Shown: piece by piece, positions 26,913-35,369 of the stretch
How positions within the stretch are numbered: position 1 is the first letter of the stretch
How the letters are laid out: the number at the start of each line of letters is the position of its first letter
Assembly (NCBI GenBank): GCA_016191245.1
Contig: JACPOY010000022.1
Location: 1-64,000 of the forward strand
DNA from: Gammaproteobacteria bacterium
GTDB lineage: Bacteria > Pseudomonadota > Gammaproteobacteria > Berkiellales > Berkiellaceae
Length of the DNA: 64,000 nt
Direction of reading: 5' to 3'
Position numbers and translations under genes: made by a program
Notes under the pieces: model-generated
Told to the model about the DNA's origin: nothing
Seen by the model: the letters and a program-made list of their open reading frames with translations, nothing else
Database searches by the model: none

Positions 26913-27496
26913 TCTTTGATCCTTAAGAATTTACCATCCTGTGAAATAACGCTTGGAACAGCTGCCAATGAAAATCGCTTTATCAACTTCCCATGCTGAT
27001 CAAAATAGACCTTTCTTTGAAATTCATCTTGAATTTTTAACGGCTCTCCTTTCACTAAAATCAAAATGGCATCTTTATAATGACTTTTCACCCATTCTTT
27101 TTGTATTGAATCATCGCTATCAAAAAACACCAAAGGTTTAGTCAAGCTAACAAAATCTAATGGGTTGACATGTTGGCCTGCTTTAATGACTTCATTCTGT
27201 TGATGATCTTTTACTGAATTTTCAAAATAAACAGCTGGATTAAATAAACGACTATTGTTTTTTGTAACAACTGGCAGCTGAGTAGCAGTTGGTCGACTGA
27301 TCTTGCTCTTGGTTATCTCTAAAAATTGATTTTCCAACCTAATTCTTTCATCTTTATTAACGCTATTAATCTTATTTTCAATTAATTTATCGGCAGGAAA
27401 CTCTCTAATCGGATAAGTTTTGCCAAAAGAACCTAAATCCAATGCATATACTGGCATGGTAAAGAAATAAAACCCTAATATAGTTTTAACGACCAT
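26897..27496 (-). CDS. traW: F-type pilus assembly protein TraW
   Basis: 199 residues: signal peptide (ILGFYFFTMPVYALDLGSF), GKTYPIREFPADKLIENKI as in TraW family N-termini, and a C-terminal VFFDSDDSIQKEWVKSHYKDAILILVKGEPLK with AAVPSVISQDGKFLRI, the domain that pairs with TrbC. Periplasmic. Overlaps traC by 11 bp and traU by 16 bp. Confidence 0.88.
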   Translation of the reverse strand: MVVKTILGFYFFTMPVYALDLGSFGKTYPIREFPADKLIENKINSVNKDERIRLENQFLEITKSKISRPTATQLPVVTKNNSRLFNPAVYFENSVKDHQQNEVIKAGQHVNPLDFVSLTKPLVFFDSDDSIQKEWVKSHYKDAILILVKGEPLKIQDEFQRKVYFDQHGKLIKRFSLAAVPSVISQDGKFLRIKECVPS

Positions 27497-29957
27497 GAAA
27501 TTTCTCTTTTGCTACTGTTCGAACCGCATCAATAAGAGAATACCCCTGCTTTTGCAGTTGCTGCACGGCTGAAAACTCATCACCTTTGGTGGAATATAGC
27601 GCCAAAGTAAAATCATCTAGAATGAGCTGAGCAACGGTATACCAATTTGGCGCTCGGATGAATATATCAGCATACTCACCTTCGCTCATTCGAAGACTTT
27701 TTATCAACCTTTCCATATGCGGCTCTAAGGATAACTTCTCTTCCTTGACCAGCTTCTCGATCACGCCCTCCTTTTGCATCATGATAATGGTATAATCTGA
27801 GTTATTATAGACCGCTTGCGCTGCTGAATTTTCGAAATAATCTTGAATCGATTGCGTTCCTGTAATAATTGAAGCATTATACTTTCTGGCTGTTCTGGCC
27901 ATTTTCTCAATAAATACTTTTATCTTTTCCCCGTTCAAAAGTTGCCATGCTTCATCGATAATACAAGCATTTTTGGTTTCTCTATTACCTGCATAAATAG
28001 TATTTGTGATCTGGAAAATGATAAGCATTAAAACAATAGATTGCATATCACCTTTGTTTTTTAACTCTTCTAATTCCATCACCAAAAATGGATTTTCAAA
28101 TGAAATATTTGCCTTGCCATTAAAATAGCGTCCATACATCCCTTTCTCGGTGTAAGGGTATAAGCGTTTACCTAGATCATTTGCGCGTAAATCAGAATGG
28201 TTATGCAGCCATTTTGAGAGTTCTGTTATGCTATTATGGTTTCGAAATTGTGCCCAGGTTTGCTGGATTGCCTCTTCAAGTAATACCCTGTCGATATCAG
28301 AAATCGGATCATGGGGCGCAACCATTTGTTCAACGATTGGTTTTAATAATGAAAGTTGATCTTCATCCAATTCTTGAATATGCGTGAAAGGGTTTAAACA
28401 AATTTCTTTGTCTATCGAAAATTCAACAAATTCTCCACCTAGCAGCTTACATGTTTTCTCATAACTACGCCCCACATCAATAACCCATAACCTACCACCA
28501 GAGCCAACAATACTGGCGGCCAACTCCTGCATAAAAACGGATTTTCCTGAGCCTGATTTCCCAGTAACACAGACGTTGTAGTTTCCTGAATCATTTGAAA
28601 AGGGATCAAACCAAAATAGCTGCCCTCTCCTTCCTGTTAACATCAATCTAGGCACAGTCATGCCCTTTAACTCACCCTGCAATGGCGCTACATTAGCAAT
28701 TACATGGGCAGGCTGAGTATGTGCCACCCCAAAGCGCTGTAGCGTGTTAAATAGCGCTTTATCTTGAGTCATAGGTAAACATGCATATAGCATAGGGACA
28801 TGAACGTAACGATGCCGATATAAGTGCCATCCTTGGCTTATAAATAAACTTTCTAAGACAGACTCGTCCTTTACTACTTGCTCAGGTTCACTAATCAAAC
28901 CAATTTGGAATGATAACTTAACAAGTCTGCCATTTTTATTTAGCATATCGATGATATATCTACGCTCTTGAGCGATTTGTGCTATCTCTGGCACATATTT
29001 CACTGCCGGTGAGTTCATAATCCGATTTACACGCATCGATTTCATGGCTGCTTGCGAGCTCTCATAGGCTTGATGCGGGATATGCGCCGATAATGAAAGA
29101 AAAAACGGGCACCGATTGCGTTGAGTTTCTAAAAACAGATCGCCAATTAAACTTTGCATCGCCCACTGCGGCCAGCTATCAGGAAATTTAGCTACTGAAT
29201 AAACACGAATTTCTGTTTCTCCCTCATTTACTATCAATCCTTGAGGTGTTACTTGAAGAGAAGTATCATGAAAACTGCATTGTTGATTGATATAATCATT
29301 TTTACGCCATGCTAATTTCCTAGATTCAGCGGATAAATCTGGACAAAATAACTCTCCCACCAATTGAATTAAGTATTCAGGCTGTAAGTTGTCCGTATGA
29401 AGATTCAAGCTTTTAAATGAGCGTTTTATACTATCTTTTAATTGATTAACTTCTAATATCGTTTTACTTTCATCAAGCGTTACGCTGATAATCAAACGAA
29501 AATTTCTTACCGGACAATCACTGACTTTAAACAAGCTACCCCTGGCACCTTTTGAAAGAAACTTTACACGCTCTTGCGCTAATTGAGCAAAGCGCTCCCC
29601 TCTTTCAGCTCTATAGGATGACCATGAATTTAAATATCCTGCGATTTTGGGAGATGCATATAGTAAAAACTGGATGCTTGACCCTTCAGGAAGCAGGTGA
29701 TTAATAATATTTGTCAATAAATTAATAGTTTGCTCCGTTGCGCCAACTAAAGGAGCCGCTTCAAATACAAAACCTTGTGTACCATCATTAAAATATAACT
29801 GTTCATGCTCATCATATAAGCGATAAGGCAATATTTCACCTAAAGAATGTTGTGAGAGATAATTTTGTAACTCCCGAAATGTTGGCGAAACTTTAACCGC
29901 GCCACCAGGCTCAAAAGCCTTTTTAATCCATGATTTTGCTTGATCTAACATAGTCAT
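27486..29957 (-). CDS. traC: F-type type IV secretion ATPase TraC (VirB4-like)
   Basis: 823 residues. The first 450 give the TraC N-terminal domain; the ATPase domain has Walker A VTGKSGSGKSVFM around residue 463 and Walker B ACIIDEAWQLL, with TARKYNASIITGTQSIQDYF as the following block. It powers pilus assembly on the inner face of the inner membrane. Starts 3 bp after the traV stop and ends inside traW. Complete and highly typical. Confidence 0.93.
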   Translation of the reverse strand: MTMLDQAKSWIKKAFEPGGAVKVSPTFRELQNYLSQHSLGEILPYRLYDEHEQLYFNDGTQGFVFEAAPLVGATEQTINLLTNIINHLLPEGSSIQFLLYASPKIAGYLNSWSSYRAERGERFAQLAQERVKFLSKGARGSLFKVSDCPVRNFRLIISVTLDESKTILEVNQLKDSIKRSFKSLNLHTDNLQPEYLIQLVGELFCPDLSAESRKLAWRKNDYINQQCSFHDTSLQVTPQGLIVNEGETEIRVYSVAKFPDSWPQWAMQSLIGDLFLETQRNRCPFFLSLSAHIPHQAYESSQAAMKSMRVNRIMNSPAVKYVPEIAQIAQERRYIIDMLNKNGRLVKLSFQIGLISEPEQVVKDESVLESLFISQGWHLYRHRYVHVPMLYACLPMTQDKALFNTLQRFGVAHTQPAHVIANVAPLQGELKGMTVPRLMLTGRRGQLFWFDPFSNDSGNYNVCVTGKSGSGKSVFMQELAASIVGSGGRLWVIDVGRSYEKTCKLLGGEFVEFSIDKEICLNPFTHIQELDEDQLSLLKPIVEQMVAPHDPISDIDRVLLEEAIQQTWAQFRNHNSITELSKWLHNHSDLRANDLGKRLYPYTEKGMYGRYFNGKANISFENPFLVMELEELKNKGDMQSIVLMLIIFQITNTIYAGNRETKNACIIDEAWQLLNGEKIKVFIEKMARTARKYNASIITGTQSIQDYFENSAAQAVYNNSDYTIIMMQKEGVIEKLVKEEKLSLEPHMERLIKSLRMSEGEYADIFIRAPNWYTVAQLILDDFTLALYSTKGDEFSAVQQLQKQGYSLIDAVRTVAKEKFHGR

Positions 29958-29959
29958 AC

Positions 29960-30232
29960 TTAAGTCTTAATGGTAACCTTTCGTGGATGATGATAAATAT
30001 TATTCTCATCGTGATATCCATCTAAATACACATCAATATGATCGCTTTTGGCATAAATCGTGTTCTGCGATAAATTATCGTTAGGCAACCCTTTTTTCTC
30101 ATTATATTCTTCATTGATTGCCGATAAGCGTTTGCATCCCATTCCTTTTGCAGCTGGACAGTCAAACTCACTATTAAAACTCGCACATCCTGTTGTCAGG
30201 CAGATTAAAAATAAGATTAAACACTGCTTCAT
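29960..30232 (-). CDS. traV: TraV-like outer-membrane lipoprotein
   Basis: About 90 residues. Signal peptide ends in the lipobox LTTGC and is followed by FDCPAAKGMGCKRLSAINEEY, the two-cysteine knuckle of TraV. F TraV is about 170 residues, so this one is short, consistent with compact TraV forms in other F-like systems. TraV tethers TraK-TraB to the outer membrane. Start at 30232 has GGAGAAG upstream; its ATGA overlaps the traB stop. Position between traB and traC supports the call. Confidence 0.8.
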   Translation of the reverse strand: MKQCLILFLICLTTGCASFNSEFDCPAAKGMGCKRLSAINEEYNEKKGLPNDNLSQNTIYAKSDHIDVYLDGYHDENNIYHHPRKVTIKT

Positions 30233-31475
30233 GATCTTCTCCATTCATCTTGCGCTAACTGTAAAGGCTGTGAACCTTCCTGTAAGTGAAATCCTTTCTT
30301 AAATACAACATCGACCTCCCTGCCAGCTGAGATCTGGATCACTGGCTGAAATTGCTCGGCTCGCTCTATGTAGTATTTTGAAAGTCTGTCAAACGAATTA
30401 CTGACACCTTCTGCTGCCCCTTTTTTAAAGACATCAGAACTACGAGTTTCCGTCACAACACCTAATGGGGAAACCATATCCCGTTGAAATGATTCAGACA
30501 AACCTGAACCAAAACCTGATGCCAAACCACTTAAAAAGCTGTTGGCTAATAAATCTTTTTCACGACGTACAACAACACCTCGAATACCCGCTTTGCCATC
30601 CTCACCAACTACATAACCATCAACAATGTTTTCAAGAATATCTTTAGACTTTAAAGTGCAACTCATGCTTTCTAAACGAACAAAGGCACGTTCACTTGAA
30701 ATGTCGCCATAGCTGCCCCAATGATTCTGCAATCTTCAATATGAGTAGAAACTTCATTAGGTAAGCTACCATTCGAGACAAGGCGCATTAACACTGGCCG
30801 AGGATCAGACTGAGATGAAATGGAGGCCGAAGCATCTATCCCCTGAATAAGCAACGCCTTTACATAGGTTCCTGCTGGAATATAGTTGGTTGCTTTTTTA
30901 GATTTCGTTGCAGAACTCTTAAAATTTTCGATATTAATGCCAACTGGCATAGGATTAGCTTGATACTGATCACTTATCATTTGATATCCGTTATCATGCA
31001 CATTATATCCATCCATAGAAGGAAAAACCGTGGGCTCTATTGTTTCTTTAGCTTTATGCCAGGAATTTGCTTTTGCGTGCGCACCCATTTCTTGTTCATT
31101 TGAACCTATATTTTCAATCTTTTCCTCAAGCACTCGTATCTTTTCTTCAAGATCACTGATCGTTCGATTTGATTCTTGAAATTCCGGATCCTGATTAACT
31201 AATTCTTGTTGATTTACCCTTTTTTCATATTCATCTATTTTCTTCTCCAATCGCTGAAGGGCGATTGAACTGTCACTAATGTCATCACTTAATGCACTTA
31301 TTTTGATTGTTTGTTTAGTTGTACCGTCATTATTAGTGTTAGCTGATTTAAATTTAACCAAATAATACGAAATAACTAAGAAAACAAACGCAATTAAGCC
31401 CCCTACAACCAAAATCAAATTTCTATTTTGATCTAACTTTGCTTTTAGGTTTGATGGCGCCACCTGGCTATCCAT
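30229..31475 (-). pseudogene. traB: F-type conjugal transfer protein TraB, split by a frameshift
   Basis: The first frame (31475-30672, 267 residues) has an inner-membrane anchor at about residues 18-40, a coiled coil and the VirB10-like NYIPAGTYVKALLIQGIDA, then runs to IEDCRIIGAA and goes wrong. The second frame from about 30714 continues YGDISSERAFVRLESMSCTL down to FKKGFHL. In intact TraB these two join without a break (DCRIIGAxYGDxSSER). One base is missing at about 30709-30714. If real, it breaks the envelope-spanning scaffold and would abolish transfer unless frameshifting rescues it; a sequencing error is equally plausible because every other tra gene is intact. Confidence 0.85.
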
Positions 31476-32139
31476 AGCTTTTCACCATAAAGAGTTTTGT
31501 CGTCTCTCCTTCTTTAAGTACCTCTTTTTCAAAAGCGACAGCTAACACCCCTTCATTCCAATACTGATGTTGATCAATTACAATCTGATCATTATTTTCA
31601 TTTGTTAGTTCATATACTTCCCCAACAAGCTTTCCATCACGTATGGTTTGTCGTTTTGCTACCCGCAATGACCCAATATGGGATATTTCTTCTGGTATAA
31701 ATTCCTGGGTGAGTTTCGAAGAAAGGTCTAGTTCATTCATCTCCTTGACTATGGAAATCAACTTTTCATCATTTATCTGTTGCTTTGGTTGTTCGAGCAA
31801 TATTCCTATGTTTTGAGCTTTTACGGTGAGGGGTTTTAATGAAAGCGCAAAGTGATTCCCCTTTTCAGTTGAGATAAATATTTCTATTGGGTTTTCTCTT
31901 TGTTCATCAGTAGGCTTTACAAAAAACTGACCATTCTCTGTATCTTTTTGGATCACTAATTCCCCGTTAAGAGAAGTAATTTGAGCAACATGATCTTCAT
32001 TCAAGTAAATTCTATTCAAAGACGTTCTTGCGATCTGTGCCATCCCTTCGCCATTATTAGGAATAATAATCTCCTGGCCACACCATGCTAGAGCTGGCAT
32101 TATCGATAGCACGTAAAAACTAAGCTTCTTTAGTAACAT
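31468..32139 (-). CDS. traK: F-type conjugal transfer protein TraK
   Basis: About 223 residues: signal peptide (FYVLSIMPALAWC), then a secretin-like domain with RTSLNRIYLNEDHVAQITSLNGE and the QKDTENGQFFVKPTDEQRENPIEIFISTEKG pair of strands of TraK. TraK forms the outer-membrane-near ring with TraV and TraB. ATG 32139 follows the TTG of the longer frame and gives a proper signal peptide. Overlaps traE by about 20 bp and traB by 8 bp. Confidence 0.85.
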   Translation of the reverse strand: MLLKKLSFYVLSIMPALAWCGQEIIIPNNGEGMAQIARTSLNRIYLNEDHVAQITSLNGELVIQKDTENGQFFVKPTDEQRENPIEIFISTEKGNHFALSLKPLTVKAQNIGILLEQPKQQINDEKLISIVKEMNELDLSSKLTQEFIPEEISHIGSLRVAKRQTIRDGKLVGEVYELTNENNDQIVIDQHQYWNEGVLAVAFEKEVLKEGETTKLFMVKSYG

Positions 32140-32689
32140 CTTCAAAGCCTTTCACTAATAATTTTCCTGATTTTCCTGAAAAAGAGAATTTGAGCTTATA
32201 TGTTTTGTGATTATTTTTAACTTGTTGCTTACCCTGAAAAATGGATAACTCCCCTATTACTTCCACTGTCATTCGCTCAACATCAACATTAAATTGAGCT
32301 GGTGTGAACATGGTTATAAAGTTGTTTTTCTTAATTTGCTCTTCTTCATCCAGAAGTAAATGTTGAAAATTGGCGTATGACGTATTATCGACTAAGCTAA
32401 GCACCGCTTCTCTACGGCTATTAGCGCTCACAGCCGTGGTGTTCAAAAGTAAACGACTAAAATAATCAGCCATTTGCTGCAAATAGGAAGAGGATACTTT
32501 TCTGTTCTCAATCCAAAATGACTCATCTATTACAGGCGGAGTAATCACGATGCGATACTGATCGGATAATTTGTATGATAAGCCCGCTAATCCCATATTT
32601 AACACCATTGAAATGATTATCCCAATTAATAGTAAATCTCTTTGCCTTCTAGTTTGTGACAGTTGAAATGTGTAAGCTGCCAGCTTCAT
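32120..32689 (-). CDS. traE: F-type conjugal transfer protein TraE
   Basis: 189 residues with one N-terminal membrane anchor (LLIGIIISMVLNMGLAGLSY) followed by the VirB8-like periplasmic domain: VSSSYLQQMADYFSRLLLNTTAVSANSRREAVLSLVD, and MFTPAQFNVDVERMTVEVIGELSIFQGKQQV. TraE nucleates the pilus assembly complex. Its ATGA overlaps the traL stop by four bases. Complete. Confidence 0.88.
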   Translation of the reverse strand: MKLAAYTFQLSQTRRQRDLLLIGIIISMVLNMGLAGLSYKLSDQYRIVITPPVIDESFWIENRKVSSSYLQQMADYFSRLLLNTTAVSANSRREAVLSLVDNTSYANFQHLLLDEEEQIKKNNFITMFTPAQFNVDVERMTVEVIGELSIFQGKQQVKNNHKTYKLKFSFSGKSGKLLVKGFEDVTKEA

Positions 32690-32967
32690 AGATATTCTCT
32701 AATAAATGAAGGCGGTATATTTTTGTTTCTTTTGCTGGGAAAGTGCCAATATATGAACGATTGAAATATATTGGCCCAGCGTGTTTTTCTGTATTTGTGC
32801 TTCAAACGTATACTGACTACTAATGCGACACAGCCTATAATCCAATTAAATAAAAAATAAAAGACAAAAAATGCAACACAGCCCAATAACAGCTCATCCG
32901 TATAAAAAAAGAATATTTTATCTGGCTCATCTAAATATTGCGGGATCTTATAAAAGCTGTTATCCAT
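32686..32967 (-). CDS. traL: F-type conjugal transfer protein TraL
   Basis: 93 residues with YKIPQYLDEPDKIFFFYTDELLLGC, the classic opening of TraL, then two hydrophobic helices forming a hairpin membrane protein and a basic tail. Homologous to VirB3. GAGG lies a few bases before ATG. Follows the pilin gene by 6 bp and overlaps traE by four. Confidence 0.9.
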   Translation of the reverse strand: MDNSFYKIPQYLDEPDKIFFFYTDELLLGCVAFFVFYFLFNWIIGCVALVVSIRLKHKYRKTRWANIFQSFIYWHFPSKRNKNIPPSFIREYL

Positions 32968-32973
32968 AACGCC

Positions 32974-33246
32974 TCATGCAAATTTATGAATCAACGCCAA
33001 CGCTGTACAGATACTAGGAATAATAATTCCAATGGCCGCTGCAAAAATGTTGGATTGAAAAAAACCTTTCCAGGCCACACCCCAAAATACACCTACCAAC
33101 CATACAATGACCAGACCAAAATCAACCATATCGTTGATTTCTCTTTTAACCGGATTAAGTGCCTCAGATACACTCGTGCCAGCAAAACAATCAACAAATA
33201 TTAAAGCTGTTAACGTCCCTATCGCGAACAATGAAATCTTTTTCAT
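32974..33246 (-). CDS. traA: Pilin subunit TraA-like
   Basis: About 90 residues: a signal sequence KKISLFAIGTLTALIFVDCFAG, then a short polar loop and two hydrophobic helices (LVIVWLVGVFWGVAW, IFAAAIGIIIPSICTALALI), the topology of F-type propilins. Sequence is only loosely like F TraA, so the call rests on its place in front of traL and its two-helix layout. ATG 33246 has AGGGGT upstream; the longer frame to 33270 starts inside the HTH gene. The pilin is the major extracellular fibre subunit. Confidence 0.75.
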   Translation of the reverse strand: MKKISLFAIGTLTALIFVDCFAGTSVSEALNPVKREINDMVDFGLVIVWLVGVFWGVAWKGFFQSNIFAAAIGIIIPSICTALALIHKFA

Positions 33247-33262
33247 AATTACCCCTGAACCA

Positions 33263-33460
33263 TTAAGCATTGCTGGAACCAGTTTCTAATTGTTTTTCAT
33301 ATAGTTTTTTAATTTTTTCCACCGTATCGAATCGAGGTGATCGAACATCACCTACCTTAATTCGGTGAATAGTTGATTGTGCTAATTTGACTTTTTTGGC
33401 TATCCAATGCTCAGTAAAGCCGTTATTCAACAGAGCATAGATATATTTTTGTGGATGCAT
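33263..33460 (-). CDS. Small Cro/C1-type HTH regulator
   Basis: 65 residues with the helix-turn-helix GFTEHWIAKKVKLAQSTIHRIKVGD, a lambda-Cro-like DNA-binding domain. It is the first gene of the transfer operon, 16 bp upstream of the pilin gene, preceded by GGGAG. A palindromic site lies 64-82 bp upstream of its start and recurs before the mobilization operon, so this protein or its neighbour at 33558 is the natural candidate to bind it. No effector domain. Confidence 0.7.
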   Translation of the reverse strand: MHPQKYIYALLNNGFTEHWIAKKVKLAQSTIHRIKVGDVRSPRFDTVEKIKKLYEKQLETGSSNA

Positions 33461-33516
33461 AAATCACTCCCTTGCTATGTATTGTCATTATTGCAAGTGA
33501 TGATCTATGTCTTCAA

Positions 33517-33575
33517 GAAATTCCTTATGCTTTTAAGCATAATTTTCAGATGTGTTTCTAAAAAACGTTATAGGC
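33517..33575. promoter_or_regulatory. Shared transfer operator, copy 1
   Basis: The dyad TTATGCTTTTAAGCATAA (33525-33542) with its flanks matches 52369-52430 closely: CAAGAAA, TCCTTATGC, AAGCATAATTTTCA and TTTCT are common to both. Copy 1 is centred 73 bp upstream of the HTH gene and thus of the whole transfer operon. The arrangement fits a promoter with an overlapping operator. Confidence 0.65.
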
Positions 33576-33791
33576 ACTTGATGCACCAGATACTACTTGG
33601 CAATGTTGCATATATAATAAATGGATCCCCATCGCCAGTTTAAAATTCGAATTCTGGTATTTGCCTGATAAAATACGGCTAATTGTTGATTGGTTGACCT
33701 CAACTGCTAATGCTATTGCTTCCTGTGATAATCCTGCTTTGCACAAGCCTCTGATCATGGCTTTCAAATCAAGATGTGGTTTCATGTCCAT
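33558..33791 (-). CDS. Small Cro/C1-type HTH regulator
   Basis: 77 residues, with helix-turn-helix LCKAGLSQEAIALAVEVNQSTISRILSGK. It starts at the base next to the stop of the winged-helix gene at 33792, so the two are coupled, and ends just before the operator that precedes the next HTH gene. The pair of tiny HTH proteins could be competing regulators of transfer. Little similarity to any named family beyond the HTH. Confidence 0.65.
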   Translation of the reverse strand: MDMKPHLDLKAMIRGLCKAGLSQEAIALAVEVNQSTISRILSGKYQNSNFKLAMGIHLLYMQHCQVVSGASSAYNVF

Positions 33792-34898
33792 CTATTTGCC
33801 CTCCGCCATAACGAAGTTTCCTGCAATTTCACTTTTTTTGCTTGTTTGCCACAAAGCTTCACGTGCGGTACCCTCCTCCCGTGTGATCCCTCTAGGGCAT
33901 TCCCATTGACCTTTTTGCAAAATTTTACAAGCAATATGGTATCGTTTCAGTTGAATCACCGGTTTATCTGTCAAGCTTCCAGCCTTCGTCACATAAAACA
34001 ACACCTCTTTCATTATCGAACTCAGGGTTTTGTTAGCTGCGTCTCCTTTAATTTTTTTGCGTTGATGCAGAAGTGGGATCACGTGGATAATTTTGTCCTT
34101 GACCTTTTCCTCGATCAAAAACTGCAACCCTTCGAATTCAAAATCAATAAGCTTTGATTTTTCTAATGGCTGTGCCGATATTGCTGGCTTCTCATTTCGT
34201 TGATTTTCTTCAATTTCAAAGCACTTCCGCTTCGCATTAATTCGAGCATGAATGATGTGCATTTGCTCAGTAGTGAAATGCCCATTGATTCGTCGAACTC
34301 TCTCAGCAAGAGAAAAACTCTGAAATTCTTTTTGTAAACGTTCAAATTCACAAACCAATGCATCAGCATCATTCACAATTGCTTGCTGCGCTTGCGGTTG
34401 ATTATGACTATTATGTTTATTATTTATATTATTATTTATTAATAGGATCGGATTTTTATCCGGGGGTGTTCCGGATTTTTTTCCGGAGGGTACCGGATTT
34501 TTATCCGGTGGGGTATCGGATTTTTTTCCGAACCCACGATTAGGCGCATTCGTTATCGCCTCAAGCCCTTCATCCGGTAACGTGATGGCATAGGTTGTAA
34601 TTTGTAACTCAGCATCAAACTGTGCCTGTAGAAAGCCAAACTGTTTAAGCCTCTTCACTGCCCTGTAGGCAGTATCTTGCTTAATCCCTATCATCATCGC
34701 TATTTGCTGATGTGTTATTGCGCACGACAAATTAGGATCTCTTAAGCTCTTGCGAACTAAATTAAACCAAATCAATTTTTCATTGGCGCTTAAGGCAGGA
34801 TGACTTGATACAAATTCAAATTCTTTGTCTGTAAACGTGACGTAATGTTTAGATTGGCGTGCTTGCAGAATGATGCACGCAGCAGCGTTCTCAATCAT
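33792..34898 (-). CDS. Winged-helix plasmid replication-like protein
   Basis: About 368 residues. N-terminal half: NEKLIWFNLVRKSL and CAITHQQIAMMIGIKQDTAYRAVKRLKQFGFL, a winged helix as in replication-initiation or helix-turn-helix plasmid proteins. Then a linker with two copies of GKKSxTPPDKNP, an Asn/Gln-rich stretch, and a helical C-terminal domain ending in KSEIAGNFVMAEGK. ATG 34898 is chosen for its AGAGGG ribosome site; the frame extends to 34928. It leads into the two HTH genes. RepA proper is elsewhere (39971), so this may be an accessory regulator. Function uncertain. Confidence 0.6.
   Translation of the reverse strand: MIENAAACIILQARQSKHYVTFTDKEFEFVSSHPALSANEKLIWFNLVRKSLRDPNLSCAITHQQIAMMIGIKQDTAYRAVKRLKQFGFLQAQFDAELQITTYAITLPDEGLEAITNAPNRGFGKKSDTPPDKNPVPSGKKSGTPPDKNPILLINNNINNKHNSHNQPQAQQAIVNDADALVCEFERLQKEFQSFSLAERVRRINGHFTTEQMHIIHARINAKRKCFEIEENQRNEKPAISAQPLEKSKLIDFEFEGLQFLIEEKVKDKIIHVIPLLHQRKKIKGDAANKTLSSIMKEVLFYVTKAGSLTDKPVIQLKRYHIACKILQKGQWECPRGITREEGTAREALWQTSKKSEIAGNFVMAEGK
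34448..34531. repeat. Four in-coding palindromes of the CCGGATTTTTATCCGG type
   Basis: Stem-loops at 34448-34463, 34471-34486, 34492-34509 and 34516-34531 alternate CGGATTTTTATCCG and CCGGATTTTTTTCCGG. They lie in the linker of the winged-helix gene and produce the repeated PDKNP and GKKSG peptides with a 45-bp period. Probably palindrome-driven expansion. Confidence 0.7.
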
Positions 34899-35039
34899 AG
34901 ATCCCTCTTTTGCTAGAAACCAAACCAATTTTCAAATGAAATTAGTTGAAAATTTATGTCTGCAAAAGATATGGGAGGTTTATAACTGAAAACAGATCGA
35001 TTAGAATTGTCGTAGCCATTTTTTGACCTCTTAACCAGG

Positions 35040-35165
35040 TTAAATTTTGGTAAGTGCTTGCAAGGTCTGAACTACCTTGTAAGCACGCTTAAGATTACCG
35101 ACTTTAGAAGATCGTGACAATCCCCTCTTTGGCTCAAATCTAGGGCAAAATTTAAACTGCTTCAT
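35040..35165 (-). CDS. Small basic ORF, 41 residues
   Basis: A short frame upstream of the winged-helix gene reads MKQFKFCPRFEPKRG, then LSRSSKVGNLKRAYKVV. It is strongly basic and has AGGGA seven bases before the ATG. Part of its coding DNA forms a 13-bp inverted repeat (35054-35066 with 35074-35086, 12 of 13 matching). Nothing is recognised in it. The rest of the gene-free stretch 34899-35369 holds a weak 21-residue frame at 34954-35019 and the S24 repressor operator. Confidence 0.35.
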   Translation of the reverse strand: MKQFKFCPRFEPKRGLSRSSKVGNLKRAYKVVQTLQALTKI

Positions 35166-35237
35166 TATTTATTCCCTATCTGCAATAACTTGCGGGCCTT
35201 TCCACTGAGCGATTAATTTACATTTAATCAAACCCAG

Positions 35238-35260
35238 AATACAACACATTATGTTGTATT
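35238..35260. promoter_or_regulatory. Palindromic operator before the S24-type repressor gene
   Basis: AATACAACA, five bases, TGTTGTATT: a perfect 9-bp dyad ending 110 bp upstream of the repressor gene, in the region separating it from the leftward transfer genes. Size and position fit the operator of a C1/LexA-like repressor. Confidence 0.55.
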
Positions 35261-35369
35261 TTTGCAAATTGTCAAAAACAGATGTATTATTCTTTCTAAC
35301 TTATTTTGTCTTGGTGTGTTTAGTAGTACAATTGCACGCTGATCATCTAAAAAGTTATGCAATAGGCAC

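Noticed and set aside
34954..35019. 21-residue frame with AGAGGT before its ATG
   Set aside because: Too short and without features to support as a gene, though listed for completeness.
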